Assembly: GCA_017165825.1 (NCBI GenBank)
Contig: CM029392.1
Span: 17,956,960-18,020,959, forward strand
DNA: 64,000 nt
Direction of reading: 5' to 3'
From: Hepsetus odoe
Lineage: Eukaryota > Chordata > Actinopteri > Characiformes > Hepsetidae
Positions within the stretch are counted from its first letter, which is position 1; the number at the start of each line of letters is the position of its first letter. Made by a program: the position numbers and the translations under genes. Below, piece by piece: positions 1 to 12,003 of the stretch. The notes under the pieces are model-generated. The model saw nothing but the letters and a program-made list of their open reading frames with translations. It ran no database searches and had not been told where the DNA came from.

Positions 1-958
1 TGTTTTGATGACCCACGAGAGTGCAGCCACGCACAGCTCGAACCACATCATCAAATTCGCTGATGATACAACCGTGGTGGGTCTGATCAGCGGTGGAGAC
101 GAGGCGGCCTACAGAGAGGAGGTGTAGAACCAACAACCAAGTCTAAAGAGATGGTTCTTGATCTCAGGAGACCATGTCAGGACCACGCTCCACTGAATAT
201 CAACACCTCACCTGTGGAGATGGTCCAGAGCACCAAGTTTCTTGGTGTTCACATAAGCGAAAACCTCACGTGGAACCTCAACACCAACTCCATCACAGAG
301 AAAGCCCAGCAGCTTCTCTACTGCGCAGCCCGAGGAGAGCCCATCTCTACAGAGGAACCATCGAGAGCATCCTGAGCGGCTGCATTACTGCCTGGTACGG
401 GAACTGCAACGTCTTAGACCGCAAGTCCCTACAACGGGTAGTGAGAACAGCTGAGAAGATCATCGGGATCTTTCTGCCCTCTGTACAGAACATCTTCACC
501 ACTCGCTGCATCCTCAAAGCAACCAGCATTGTGGATGATCCCTCCCACCCATCCCACACTCTCTTCTCCCTCCCACCCATCCCACACTCTCTTCTCCCAC
601 CCGTCCCACACTCTCTTCTCCCACCCGTCCCACACTCTCTTCTTCCTCCTGCCGTCCGGGAAAAGGTTCCGCAGCATACAGGCCTCCACTTCCAGGATGG
701 GGAATTTTTCCTGTTATGCACAAATGACCATTCATGCACATGAGCCACCTTCCCACACCACTTATTACCACCTTACCACTCACCACGCCGAATGTCCTGT
801 CTGTTGTGCTGTCTGTTGTTGTCTGCACTGCTAGTTCTTGTCTGTACTTGTCTTGTGTCGTGTCTGATGTTGTCCTATGTGGAGCACCAGGGTCCTGGAG
901 GAACGCTATTTCGTTTCACTGTGTTCTGTGTAGATGTCTGAGCTGATAATAAAAACCT
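1..958 (+). mobile_element. 3' end of a decayed CR1/L2-type non-LTR retrotransposon
   Basis: Broken reading frames on the plus strand give a reverse-transcriptase C-terminal region. A catalytic box reading FADDTT is encoded at about 50-70. It is followed by the KFLGVHIS block near 240-265, SGCITAWYGN near 375-405 and LLPSGKRFRSI near 645-675. Such blocks are typical of fish LINEs of the CR1/L2 group; the exact clade is inferred. Stops and frame changes (for example between 300 and 400) show it is dead. The 5' part lies outside the window. It ends in an AATAAAA-like tail just before the SINE at 971. A short minisatellite (541-650) has grown inside the coding part. Confidence 0.75.
541..650 (+). 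repeat. Four-copy 24-28 bp minisatellite inside the LINE reading frame
   Basis: The unit CCCACCCRTCCCACACTCTC plus TTCT recurs four times. It has multiplied the Ser-His-Pro-Ser-His motif that normally occurs once before the LLPSG motif of this LINE family. Unit length is close to, but not always, a multiple of three. Confidence 0.85.
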
Positions 959-970
959 ACTTGCCTTACT

Positions 971-1246
971 GGGGCAGCGGTGTTCTAGTGGTGAGGGAGT
1001 CGCCCCTCATCGGAAGATTGTGGGTTTGATTCCCCTCTCCAGTAGGTTGCCCTGAGGTACCCCTGAGCAAGGTACCGTCCCCATCACCGCTCCCCAGGCG
1101 CTTTCAATAGCTGCCCACTGCTGCACTGCTGTTTGAGCGCATGGGTTCAATGCGGAGGTCCAGTTTCGTTGTGGTTCACGTGTGCTGTGCTGGGACCTCG
1201 CAATGACAAGGGTTGTCACTTTCACTTTTTCACTTCACTTTCACTT
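971..1246 (+). mobile_element. tRNA-derived SINE, family A, full length
   Basis: It begins GGGGCAGCGGTG and has a tRNA-like A-box region (CTAGTGGTGAGGG) and a B-box-like GGTTTGATTCCCC. The body follows with CCTGAGGTACCCCTGAGCAA and GGTACCGTCCCCATCACCGC. The tail is a run of TTTCACTT repeats. Many copies of the same family occur in the window in both orientations; this is one of the longest and sets the family outline. Confidence 0.85.
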
Positions 1247-1494
1247 GATCCCTGGTTTAGCACTGTGAACGATCTACACAAGGGGGAGTGTTAGCACAAA
1301 AATAGCTCATATGCATCATTGAAAGGGAGGAAACTCAACAGCAGGACTTCAGTGACCCGTTCATCGCTGCAGTTCTGTAGACGTGGTGTAAATGAAACTA
1401 AATTTCTAGTATTTCAGTTAATATCAGTTTAATATCATCACAGAAACATCCTGAACTGCCTACCTGACACACCTCAAACAGAATATCTAAGACT
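1247..1494. other. Unique spacer
   Basis: No gene, RNA or repeat recognised between the SINE and the RTE-like fragment. Confidence 0.4.
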
Positions 1495-2290
1495 CTTCTT
1501 TATCTTCTTTCAACTTTCAGGATCATCCGTCTCCATGTCTCCCTGTCTTCCTGCATCTTCTTTCACTCCGAGCACCTGCATGTCCTCTCTCACCACGTCC
1601 ATAAACCCCCTCTTTGTCCTTCCTCTTCTCCTCTCTCCTGGCAGCTCCATCTTCAACATCCTCCTCCTGATATCCTCCTCATCCCTCGTCTGGACACGTC
1701 CAAACCAACGCAGTCTCACTTCTCTCACTTTGTATCCAAAGCATCCAACGTGAACCGTTCCTCGAATAAACTTGTCCCTCTTGATGAATCTCAGCATCTT
1801 TAACTCTGACACCTCCAGCTCCACCGCCTGTCTTTTCATCACCATTTCCAACCTGTATAGCATAGCTGGTCTCACTACCGTCTTGTAAACCTTCTCTTTC
1901 ACTCTCACTGGTCCTCGTCTGTCACAGATCACTCCTGTCACTCTTCTCCACCCATTCCAACCTGCCTGCACTCTCTTCTTCTTCTCTCTTCCACACTCGC
2001 CGTTACTCTGAACGGTCCACCCCAAGTATTTAAACTCTTCACCTCCTCTACTCCCTCCATCCTCACCACTCAGCCGTCCTCACTTTCATTCACACTCATG
2101 GATTCTGCCTTTGTCCTACTCACTTTTATTCCTCTCCTCTGTAGAGCAGATCTCCTTCTCTCCAGAGTCTGCTAAAGCTGCTCCCTACTCTCACTACAGA
2201 TCACAACATCATCGGCAAACATCATCATCCACGGAGACTCCTGTCTAACCTCGTCTGTCAGCCTGTCCATTACCTTCTCAAGAATGTGCT
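1495..2290 (-). mobile_element. RTE-like non-LTR retrotransposon fragment (RT C-terminus), copy A
   Basis: Read on the minus strand, an intact FADDVVIC catalytic box is encoded near 2185-2220. It is followed by VQSNGECGRE, KKRVQAGWNGW, VYKTVVRPAM and the C-terminal block RWFGRVQ with MLKMELPGERRRGR. These blocks are typical of the endonuclease/reverse-transcriptase elements of fish usually classed with RTE or close relatives; the class is from memory. The frame is broken near 2030-2190, so it is inactive. Three more fragments of the family lie at 5998-6262, 25965-26580 and 44935-45435. Confidence 0.75.
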
Positions 2291-3184
2291 CAGCGCTTCT
2301 CTTCAGATAAAACTAAACACCGTTAAAACCTCCAGAAGCCCCTCCTACTCTTATGGGTACTGGGACCAGGAACCAGGACTTGTAGGTCCAAACTGCACTG
2401 TTTGTTGGAAAAATGCCTTTAAGGATCCATCAGTTACATCAGCAGAAGAAAAATCCAGGATCAGATACTGGATTCAGGGATTGTAGGTTGAAGACCAAAG
2501 TTACAGAGTACACCTTCACACTTTCCCTCATACCTGACTCAACCTGTCCCTTAATTTACAAAATCCTCATGCAATCAGGTGTGTCAGAGCAAGGGGTCTC
2601 CAGGATGGCAAACACGGGAAAGAGCATCTAACCGTCAGAGCTGGACCTGCAAGATGTTTATCCAGAAGACAGAAAGAGATTTAGAAGTTAACACTATAGT
2701 TCTGAGACAAAATATACTAAATGTCCATTTCACGTTATTTCAAAAGATTTTTTATGAGTGAGAGGAGTCTTTATGTTCCTTTTGGTTAGCGGCAGATTTG
2801 ACCCAGCGTGTCTCCCACCCGGGCTACTTTTTTGGTCTCTTTTTGTATGGATCATCTTATCTTCTTAGCTGTGTGAGGCCTGCAGCTCCTTAGATGTTAG
2901 CGGGCCACTGCTTCACACCGCTGGAAAAGTTCCTTTAAAATGATGCTCAACAGGGATGGGGCTCATATTCCCAGGTGGACGTTGTCTTATGAATAAACCC
3001 TGCACACAAGACACATGCTTTCTTGCCTGGAAGGGGACACCGTGCTGTTCCGAGGTGATGGACACTCAAGTGTGTTCAGAATAAAGTAAAGGTAAGCTGG
3101 GATAAAAATTAATGGTCAAATAAAGTGTGAATATCTGAACTTATGTACAAAGTATTTATAATTCCCACCTTTTCAGATCAACTG
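2291..3184. other. Intergenic or intronic sequence, nothing recognised
   Basis: Short open frames only, none with a recognisable product. No tandem repeat or SINE head is visible. Confidence 0.4.
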
Positions 3185-3290
3185 TCAGAACACACCGTCC
3201 AGCAGGGGGCAGACATATCTAGCACCCAGGGAGCAGTGATGGGGACAATGCCTTGATCAAGGTAACCCCAGAGTAACCTACTGGTCCTAA
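3185..3290 (-). mobile_element. SINE family A fragment
   Basis: Contains the reverse complement of the family A body: GCAGGGGGCAG, GGGAGCAGTGATGGGGACA and CCTTGATCAAGGTA, ending at the CAACCTACTGG-like junction. Head and tail are missing. Confidence 0.6.
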
Positions 3291-3557
3291 CTCATACCCA
3301 CAACATTCCCATCATGAGGACCAGTCCTTAGAGACTACAACACTGCAGCCCCGCGGCTCTCATGGGTCTTTGGTCTTGTAGGTTGACCATTTGTCTCCTA
3401 TGGTGGACGGTGGACGGAGGAGAAATGCGTCCAGGGCTGCTTCTGCCAGAAGAGAGGAGTCTTCTGTGTCATTCTGTGTAATTAAGGCAGCGCTGCAGAG
3501 GGAAATTACAGGCAGCGCGCCGCGCTCACAGTTATCTAACAGTGTCGCTCACCCTTC

Positions 3558-3828
3558 TGAATACGCACACACACACGCACACACACACACGCACACACAC
3601 ACGCGCGCACACACAAAGGTCCATTGTCATTACCAGCAACCTACACATTCACCCCACGCTTGTGCTTTCACAGACACAAACCAGGAGACGCAGAATAACA
3701 CACAGACTCAGCAGTGTCCTTCTCTCAGCCTCCCACGCAAACACGCCAGCCTAGCCCAAGCTGTCACACACACACACTCACACACACTCACTCACTCTCA
3801 ATCACACACACACACACACACACTCACT
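3558..3828 (+). repeat. Two (CA)n microsatellites with spacer
   Basis: CA runs lie at about 3558-3617 (with CACG variants) and 3765-3828. The open frames read across them are Thr/His-rich and are not regarded as genes. Confidence 0.85.
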
Positions 3829-3934
3829 GCAGAACACCATGAAGTGGGTGCTCATAGACAATGGCTCATTAATATCCGCGTCCTCTTTCTTAAGGACATC
3901 CACTTCAGAAAACTGTGAATTTTAAAGAGCCCAT

Positions 3935-4215
3935 ATCAAATAAAAACTCATTTTTCTGTGCTTTCTGAATAAAACAGGTCAACGTTTGTTTCGGCACCAT
4001 TTGCCCGTCTCTCTTTATCCCTTAGAGACAAACAGATGGAGCCTTTAAGACTGATCTATGTAAATGAGCTCTGAGCTGCGCCTCCTTCTGAAAGACGCAC
4101 GGGCTGAAACACTTCTTAGAACGTCAGTGTCAGTGGGTGGAGCTAAAGTGCTGCCAGGCATTTAGTGAGTCGGTTTCTGTGACGTCACAAAAGCAGAATT
4201 TCAAGAAAGTGTTTT
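3935..4215 (+). repeat. Dispersed repeat family D, copy 1
   Basis: Shares ordered blocks with 20205-20400: CTCTTTNTCCCTNAAGACA, then a GACTGATCTATGTAAATGAG-like block, GAAACACTYCTTA, and GTGGGTGGAGCTAAA. A shorter relative lies near 58820-58870. No coding sequence or terminal inverted repeats are apparent. It is probably an old non-autonomous transposon; the class is unknown. Confidence 0.5.
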
Positions 4216-4529
4216 CTGGATTCAAAACCAAATGCTCGATTCAGATTGTTTTCCAGAGACTCAACCCGGAGTCTCATCTCAGAAACTCAGACTCAGTGCT
4301 CAAACAGAGCCCGGACGCAGACTCCCAGAGAACCGGACCGGATTCAGGCGCGAAAATCTGAAACTCAAGACTCGATCCCCACTTGTGTGTTCAAAAGTCT
4401 GCGAGGTTTGACTGGAGAGAGAGTTTAGGGACCGTCTGAAAACTCCTGGTGCTGCAGGTTAAACAGCTGTGTGTGCAGGTGTGTGTGAGGGGTAAACATT
4501 CAGAGTCACAAACGCCACGCAGGCGTCAG
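4216..4529. other. Unique spacer
   Basis: Nothing recognised between the family D repeat and the GT/GA microsatellite. Confidence 0.35.
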
Positions 4530-4574
4530 GGGAACAGTGTGAGTGTGTGTGTGCGCGTGTGAGAGAGAGAGAGA

Positions 4575-4609
<35 letters not shown>

Positions 4610-4626
4610 TGTGTGTGTGTGTGTAG
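4530..4626 (+). repeat. Compound (GT)n/(GA)n microsatellite
   Basis: Alternating GTGTGT and GAGAGA blocks occur twice. A separate (CA)n tract lies at about 4951-4988. Confidence 0.85.
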
Positions 4627-4951
4627 GTGTATTTAGCTTGGAGATACTCCTGCATACTGAGCAGGTTGAAATCCTGCCGTCGCTCCTGATTTATTAGGCA
4701 CATAGCGTGAGGAGCAGCCTCCGAAATTGCTGTTGTCACAAAATTTCATGGTCACAGGAAGAAAAGCGTCGTTGTTGGTGGGGGGGGGGAGGGGGGAAGG
4801 GGCTGAGCTTGTTCTCCAAAAACGAATTTCAAGCCTCACCGGCGACTCCAGGGTTCTGCTGTTCACGCTGTTACACCTGCACAAAAAAACAGCCAATCGC
4901 ACATGTTTTGGGTCGGAGTGTGACCACACAGCAACGCAGCCATGATCCATG

Positions 4952-4988
<37 letters not shown>

Positions 4989-4991
<3 letters not shown>

Positions 4992-5997
4992 GATATTAAA
5001 GTGCACCCACACTAATATCCAGCAGGAACTTAATTGCTGTGTCCCAGAGCGGACGGGGTGGCGAGGGTCTCAGAGGGGAGAAGAAACGTTGTAAATAGTG
5101 GAGTCAATAAAAGTCTCTCAGCGTCGTTTGCACATTACGCTCATTATCAGACCATAAATATGGGATGTTGTGCTTAAGTGAGCCTGGCACTCATTTCCCT
5201 GCAGGACGGCAGCATCAGTGGACACGTCGTTAGCGCTCGCTGACTGCATATCATGCATCACCCTGGAGTAACAGACGCTCGTATCTCTTCCCACCTCATT
5301 GCTACTCCACTCCACACAATCGCTAATCTGTTTACGGCGAAGCCCTAAATCTCACCGTCGATCCTTTCCGGTGTACACGCCTCAGAACTGAGCTTGTTAG
5401 GTTGTCTGCCAATGTAAAATAATGATATCATCCACTAACGCACGATACGTGAACTGCTTTTATCTGCATGTTTCTCCCAGTTTATTGTGTCTGAGTTGCG
5501 TTCTCGTTACGGTGGGACCCAAAGAGCTGGCAGCTCCTTAAGCACCTGCATTTCACAGCCTCGCTCTTTACCTGCAGAACAAACAGTAAGCCCAGTGCGG
5601 CTCTTAATCCATGCCTGCCTCCGGAGGCTGTGCCTTTTCCCGAGAAGCATCTTTTATCCAAAAATACATCTTTCGTCGCTCGCAGGCCCTCCCTGCTAGT
5701 GAGAGGAGGGAGGAAACAGCTCCTTTACACCATGCTTAATGGGCCCAAACTGAATCCTGGGCAGAAAGGAGAGAGAGTGGAGTGAAGGGCAGAACAGGAG
5801 GTTTACATCACGTGTTACAAGCAGCGGAAAGATGATCGGCATTAATTGGTACGATGCCGCCGTAGCTGCCACATCCTACCAGAACTTCCGGAGAAAAACA
5901 TGAAGAATGCAGGCGTGTTTTTCCTGAAAAAACCGCAACAAAGCTCATTCATTTAAAATGTTCTAGAGGAGAAGACCGAATGTCAAAAACACAGAAT
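4989..5997. other. Presumed grm8 intronic sequence without recognised genes
   Basis: Mixed composition with no recognisable reading frame, SINE or tandem array. Confidence 0.35.
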
Positions 5998-6262
5998 ACA
6001 TGAGAATGAATGAAAGTGAGGACAGCGGAGTGGTGAGGATGGAGGAGTAGAGGGGTGAAGGAGGAGTTTAAATGCTCAGGGGGGACAAATCAAAGTAACG
6101 GCGAGTGTGGAAGAGAGGAGAAGAAAAGAGTGCAGGCAGGTTGGAATGGGTGGATAAGAGTGACCGGAGTGATTTGTGACAGACGGGCACCAGCGAAAGT
6201 GAAAAAGAAGGTTACAGGATGGTAGTGAGACCAGCTATGTTATATGGAACAGAGATGGTAAA
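5998..6262 (+). mobile_element. RTE-like retrotransposon fragment, copy B
   Basis: Plus-strand sequence corresponds to the segment of copy A around 2095-1830. It includes CGAGTGTGGAAGAGAGGAG, GTGCAGGCAGGTTGGAATGG and GTGATTTGTGACAGACG. It stops exactly where the 41-bp satellite starts. Confidence 0.7.
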
Positions 6263-8270
6263 GATGATACTACTATCAGCTTCAAACCTTTAATGACCAA
6301 CTACAGACTCTACTATCAGCTTCAAACCTTTTAATGATCAACTACAGACTCTACCTATCAGCTTCAAACCTTTTAATGATCAACTACAGACTCTACTATC
6401 AGCTTCAAACCTTTTAATGATCAACTACAGACTCTACTATCAGCTTCAAACCTTTTAATGATCATTTCTGAACTCTACTATCAGCTTCAAACCTTTTAAT
6501 GAACTCCAACTACAGACTCTACTATCAGCTTCAAACCTTTTTAATGATCAACTACAGAACTCTCTACTATCAGCTTCAAACCTTTTAATGATCAACTACA
6601 GACTCTACTATCAGCTTAAACCTTTTAATGATCAACTACAGACTCTACTATCAGCAAACCTTTTAATGATCAACTGCAGACTCTACTATCAACTTCAAAC
6701 CTTTTAATGAACTCCAACTACAGACTCTACTATCAGCTTAAACCTTTTAATGATCAACTACAGACTCTACTATCAGCATAAAACCTTTTAATGATCAACT
6801 ACAGACTCTACTATCAACCCAAACCTTTTAATGATCAACTACAGACTCTACTATCAACTAAACAACAACTGATCAACTAGACTCTACTATCAGCTTCCAA
6901 ACCTTTTAACGACCAACTACAGACTCTACTATCAGCTTCAAACCTTTTAATGAACAACTACAGACTCTACTATCAGCTTCAAACCTTTTAATGAACTCCA
7001 ACTACAGACTCTACTATCAGCTTCAAACCTTTTAATGAACAACTTCAGACTCTACTATCAGCTTCAAACCTTTTAATGATCAACTACAGACTCTACTATC
7101 AGCTTCAAACCTTTTAATGAACTCCAACTACAGACTCTACTATCAGCTTCAAACCTTTTAATGAACAACTACAGACTCTACTATCAACTAAAACCTTTTA
7201 ATGAACAACTACAGACTCTTATCCTTCAAACCTTTAATGATCAACTACAGACTCTACTATCAGCTTAAAACCTTTTTAATGACCAACTACAGACTCTATC
7301 AGCCAAACCTTTTAACCAGAAATAACTACAGACTCTACTATCAGCTTCAAACCTTTAATGATCAACTACAGACTCTACTATCAGCTTCAAACCTTTTAAT
7401 GATCAACTACAGACTCTACTATCAGCTTCAGACTTTTAATATTGATCAACTACAGACTCCTACCATCAGCTTAAAACCTTTTAATGACCAACTACAGACT
7501 CTACTATCAGCTTCAAACCTTTTAATGATCAACTACAGACTCTACTATCAGATTCAAACCTTTTAATGATCAACTACAGACTCTACTATCAGCTCCAAAC
7601 CTTTTAATGATCAACTACAGACTCTCTGCTATCTTCAAACCTTTGTGAACAACTGCAGACTCTATCAGCTTCAAACCTTTTAATGAACTCCAACTACAGA
7701 CTCTACTATCCTTCAAACCTTTTAATGAACTCCAACTACAGACTCTATCAGCTTCAAACCACCCAATGATCAACTACAGACTCTACTGTAGCTTCAAACC
7801 TTTTAATGATCAACTACAGACTCTACTATCAGCTTAAAACCTTTAATAGACCAGCTACAGACTCTACTATCAGCTTCAAACCTTTGTGAACAACCACAGA
7901 CTCTACTATCAGCTTCAAACCTTTTAATGATCAACTACAAGACTCTACTATCAGCTTCAAACCTTTTAATGAACAACTACAGACTCTACTATCAGCTTCA
8001 AACCTTTTTAACGAACTCCAACTACAGACTCTACTATCAGCTTCAAACCTTTTAATGAACAACTACAGACTCTACTATCAAGCTTCAAACCTTTTAATGA
8101 ATTAACTACAGACTCTACTATCAGCTTCAAACCTTTTAATGATCAGCTACAGACTCTACTATCAGCTTCAAACCTTTTAATGATCAACTACAGACTCTAC
8201 TATCAGCTTCAAACCTTTTAATGATCAACTACAGACTCTACTATCAGCTTTAAATAAATCCCAGCTACAG
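6263..8270 (+). repeat. 41-bp satellite array, about 49 units
   Basis: The unit can be written as two parts: CTACTATCAGCTTCAAACC and TTTTAATGATCAACTACAGACT. Variants replace GATCAAC with GAACTCCAAC or GAACAAC, changing unit length by about 2 bp, and recur in scattered order. Small deletions (for example near 7220 and 7310) break the register. No protein-coding role is suggested; the longest frame runs only through repeats. Confidence 0.95.
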
Positions 8271-9085
8271 ACTCTGATGGGAGGTTCGGAGCAGATTCTG
8301 TAAAAGTGCTTTGTAATGAGTGCAGCTGTAAAATGTGCAACAGAAATAAAACTGACTGGAACACTCCTGTGAAAACTCCCGTATCCTAAACCACAACCGC
8401 AAGTCTGCTCCACCTTAAAGAAGAGCTGGAGGACTGAGTGGCTGGAGAGTAGATTTATTAAACATGTCTAGACTACTTCTGGGACAGGATGTGAAACAAG
8501 TTAGATGGACTGTAGGTACAGAGTGCAAGCCCATTCTCTAGTCAAATCGCCAGCAGCGCCAGGCACATTAATGTGCATAATAGCCTGAATTGTGGATGTA
8601 CGTGTGCTGCCACAATATTCCATTTTCACATCAAGCCAGGCAGCAGTGGGCGGCCAGGAGAGCTCAGGAGGGAAACAACTATTTATCTTCTGACTGGGGC
8701 AGCAGGGTCTGACTGAAGAAGGCTTCGCTGTGCTTGGAAAAGATAGCAGATTTGGCAATTTAGGTTTCACATTTTTAAAAACTGTCGGCTTCCGAAGGAG
8801 GCATGGGAGAACACGTGCCTGAATGGAGAGGACTTGTAAGACCAGACCCAGCCATCTTCTGCATCTTCCTGTTTCTTCTGAAAACTGACATTGGAGAACA
8901 TAGCAGACCCAGGCAGGGAAGGACATCACTTATCAGCAGCCCCAGCCACAGAGCCCCTTCACTTCAACAACTTTTATTGTCTGATGCGATCTGGTAGGAC
9001 TTGGCAAAGAGGCAGCACTTGAGGGACAATTAGCAAAAGCGAGCATTCAGTCTCGTACTGTGCACTGGGGTAGATGTTTAACTGG
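8271..9085. other. Unique sequence between two satellite arrays
   Basis: The minus-strand frame at 8501-8929 has no recognisable motif. One CTCCACCTTAA motif at about 8409 matches the MITE core seen elsewhere. Confidence 0.35.
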
Positions 9086-11515
9086 AGGAACACAGGACAG
9101 GGTCCTGGATGTTTGGGTGTCTGTGGTCCGGGTGTTTGGGTGTTTGGAAGTGTGTGGTTTGAGCATTTGTAGTTTAGGCGTCCAGTGTCTCTGTGGTTTG
9201 GGGGTTTAGGTGTCTGTGGTTTGGGGGTCTGTGGTTTGAAGGTTTGGGTGTCTGTGGTTTGGGCGTTTGCGTGTCTGTGATTTGAGTGTTTGCGTGTCTG
9301 ATTTGGGGTTCGGGAGTCTGTGGTTTGGGGTTTGGGTGGCTGTGGTTTGAAGTTTGGAGTGTCTGCAGTTTGGGGTTCAGGTGTCTGTGGTTGAAGTTCG
9401 AGTCTGGTTGGGAGTTCCAGGTGTCTGTGGTTTGGGGTTCAGGTGTCTGTGGTTTGGGGGTTTCGGTGTCTGTGGTTTTGAGGTTGGGGAGTCTGGTTTG
9501 GGAGATTTGAGTGTCTGTGGTTTGGGGGGTTTGGAGATGTGTGCAGTTTGGGGTTTGGGTGTCCTGCTGATTTTGGGGATTTGGGTGTCTGTGGTTTTGG
9601 GGTTCAGGAGTCTGGTGTGGGGACTGGAGTGTCTGGTTGGGGTTTAGTGTCTGATTTGGGGTTTGGAGTGTCTGTGGTTTAGGGGGATTTGGGGGTTTGG
9701 AGTGTCTGTGTTTTTGAGGGGTTTGGGGTTTAGATTCAATGCTGTGTTTTGGGATTGAGTGTCTGGTTTGGGGTTTGGGTGTCTGTGGTTTTGGAGTCTG
9801 TGGTTTGAAGCGTTCGGTGTCTGGTTTGGCGTTTGCGTGTCTGTGATTTGAGGCGTTTGCGTGTCTGGTTGGGGGTTTGGCTGTCTGTGGTTTTTCTGGG
9901 GGTTTGGGTGTCTCTGTGGTTTTGGGGTTTGGGTGTCCTGTGGTTTGGGGTTTGATTGTATGGTTTGGGGGGTTTGGGTGTCTGCGGTTTGGGGATCAGG
10001 TGTCTGGTTTGGGGTTTGGGTGTCTGTGGTTTGAGGTCTGTGGTTTGAGTTTGGGTGTCTGGTTTGGGGAGTTTGGAGTGTCCTGTGGTTTTGGAGTGTC
10101 TAGTTTGGGGGATTTGGGTGTCCTGTGGTTTGGGGGGTTTGGGAGTCTGTGGTTTGAGTGGTTTAGGTGGCTGTGGTTTGGGGTTTGGGGTGTCTGTGGT
10201 TTGGGTGTCTGTGGTTTGGGGGTTTGGGTGTCTGTGGTTTGGGAGTCTGTGGTTTGGGGGTTTGAGTGTCTATGGATTTAGGTGTCTGTGGTTTGAAGTT
10301 TGGGTGTCTGTGGTTTGGGGTCTGTGGTTTGAAGGTTTGGGTGTCTGTAGTTTTGGGGTTTAGGTGTCTGTGGTTGGGAGTCTGTGGTTTAGGGGTTTGG
10401 GTGTCTATGGTTTAGAGTGTCTGTGGTTTAGGGGGTTTAGGTGTCTGTGGTTTAGGGGGTCTGTGGTTTGAAGGTTGGGTGTCTGGTTTGGGGTTTAGGT
10501 GTCTGTGGTTTGGGTGTCTGTCGTTTGGGGTCTGTGGTTTAGAGTTTGAGTGTCTGTGGTTGGGGGTTTGGGTGTCTATGGTTTAGAGGGTCAGTTTGGG
10601 ATTTAGGTGTCTGTGGTTTTTGGGGTTTGAGGAGTCTGTGGTTTGGTGGTTTGGGTGGCTGTGGTTTGGGGGTTTGGGTGTCTGTGGTTTGGGTGTCTGT
10701 GGTTTGGGGGTTTGGGTGTCTGGTTTGGGGGTTTGGGTGTCTGTGGTTTGGGTGTCTGGTTTGGGGGTTTGGGTGTCTGTGGTTTGGGGGTTTGGGAGTC
10801 TGTGGTTTGAGTGGATTTGGGTGGCTGTGGTTTGGGGTTGGGTGTCTATGGTTTGCAGGTGTCTGTGGTTTGGGGTTTGGGTGTCTGTGGTTTGGGAGTC
10901 TGTGGTTTGAAGGTTTGGGTGTCTGGTTTGGGGTTTGGGTGTCTGTGGTTTGGGTGTCTAGTTTTGGGGGTTTGGGTGTCTCTGTGGTTTGGGGGTTTGC
11001 AGGAGTCTGTGGTTTGGTGGTTTTGGGTGTGGTTTTGAGGGTTTGGGTGTCTGTGGTTTGGGTGTCTGTGGTTTGGGGGTTTGGGTGTCTGTGGTTTGGG
11101 AGTCTGTGGTTTGGGGGTTTGGGTGTCTATGGTTTAGTGTCTGTGGTTTGGGGGTTTTGGGTGTGTCTGTGGTTTTGGGGGTCTGTGGTTGAAAGGTTTG
11201 GGTGTCTGTGGTTTGGGAGTTTGGGTGTCTGTGGTTTGAAGTCTGGTTTGGGGTTTGGGTGTCTATGGTTTGGTGTCTGTGGTTTGGGGTTTTAAATTGT
11301 CTGTAGTTTGGGGGTCTGTGGTTTACTGAAGAGTTTGGGTGTCTGGTTTGAGAGTTTAGGTGTCTGTGGTTTTTGGGTGTCTGTGGTTTGGGGGTCCTGT
11401 GGTTTGAAAGTTTGGGTGTCTGTGGTTTGGGAGTTTGGGTGTCTGGTTTTGGGGGTCCTGGTTTGGGGATTTGGGTGTCTGTGGTTTGGAGGTGTCTATG
11501 GTTTGCAGGGTTTGA
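9086..11515 (+). repeat. G/T-rich minisatellite, unit about 22-24 bp
   Basis: The unit is GTTTGGGTGTCTGTGGTTTG followed by two to four G. It recurs for 2.4 kb with variants (GGAGTCTG, GGTGGCTG, GAAGGTTT). The plus strand is G-rich with many GGG runs. Long plus-strand frames of Cys, Leu, Trp, Val and Gly and minus-strand frames of Pro, Thr, His and Gln exist only because the unit rarely makes stop codons. Confidence 0.95.
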
Positions 11516-12003
11516 CCAAGCATTCTGGGTTTGGCACCATCGTCTGTAAGCAGTTTCAGACCGTAATGAGCGGAGAAGCCCGTTGCTCCGTTGCTGTGGA
11601 AGGAAAGAGAGCTCCAGGCTGTGGGTGAGACATTGAAAGATCTTAGGTTCCATTCAAAACTATCTGCTGGGACTATGATGCTGGGAATTACTTATGGGAA
11701 ATGTAGTGTATATAATCATAATATTTATATATTTCAGGTTTTGTTTGAGCACTGCTGCTCTAATATAACTGGACAGGCGTCCAGTTCCAGGTCCCCATCA
11801 GAAGGAGCTGCAGAAACAGATGGTCTGAAGTCTATAACCTCAGGATGAAGACCTGCCAGGGCTGAAGATGGAGAGGAGACACGGTGACAGTGTGTTACTC
11901 ACACAAACGCCTACCGACTGCAGCCCATCTGCTGAGGAACAGTTTGGAGGAGCTCCTCTGCCACTGCATCAGGTCTGTTTCAAAACACAGGAGTATTTTT
12001 GAC
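11516..12003. other. Unique sequence between arrays
   Basis: About 490 bp of ordinary composition. No motif recognised. Confidence 0.4.

Noticed and set aside
7201..7566. 121-codon frame with repeated NYRLYYQL
   Set aside because: It is the 41-bp satellite read in one frame, broken by register changes on both sides.
6263..8270. CRISPR array
   Set aside because: The units are contiguous tandem repeats with no unique spacers, in a vertebrate genome.
10546..11653. 249-codon plus and 231-codon minus frames
   Set aside because: Both lie in the G/T-rich minisatellite and are made of its repeat unit.
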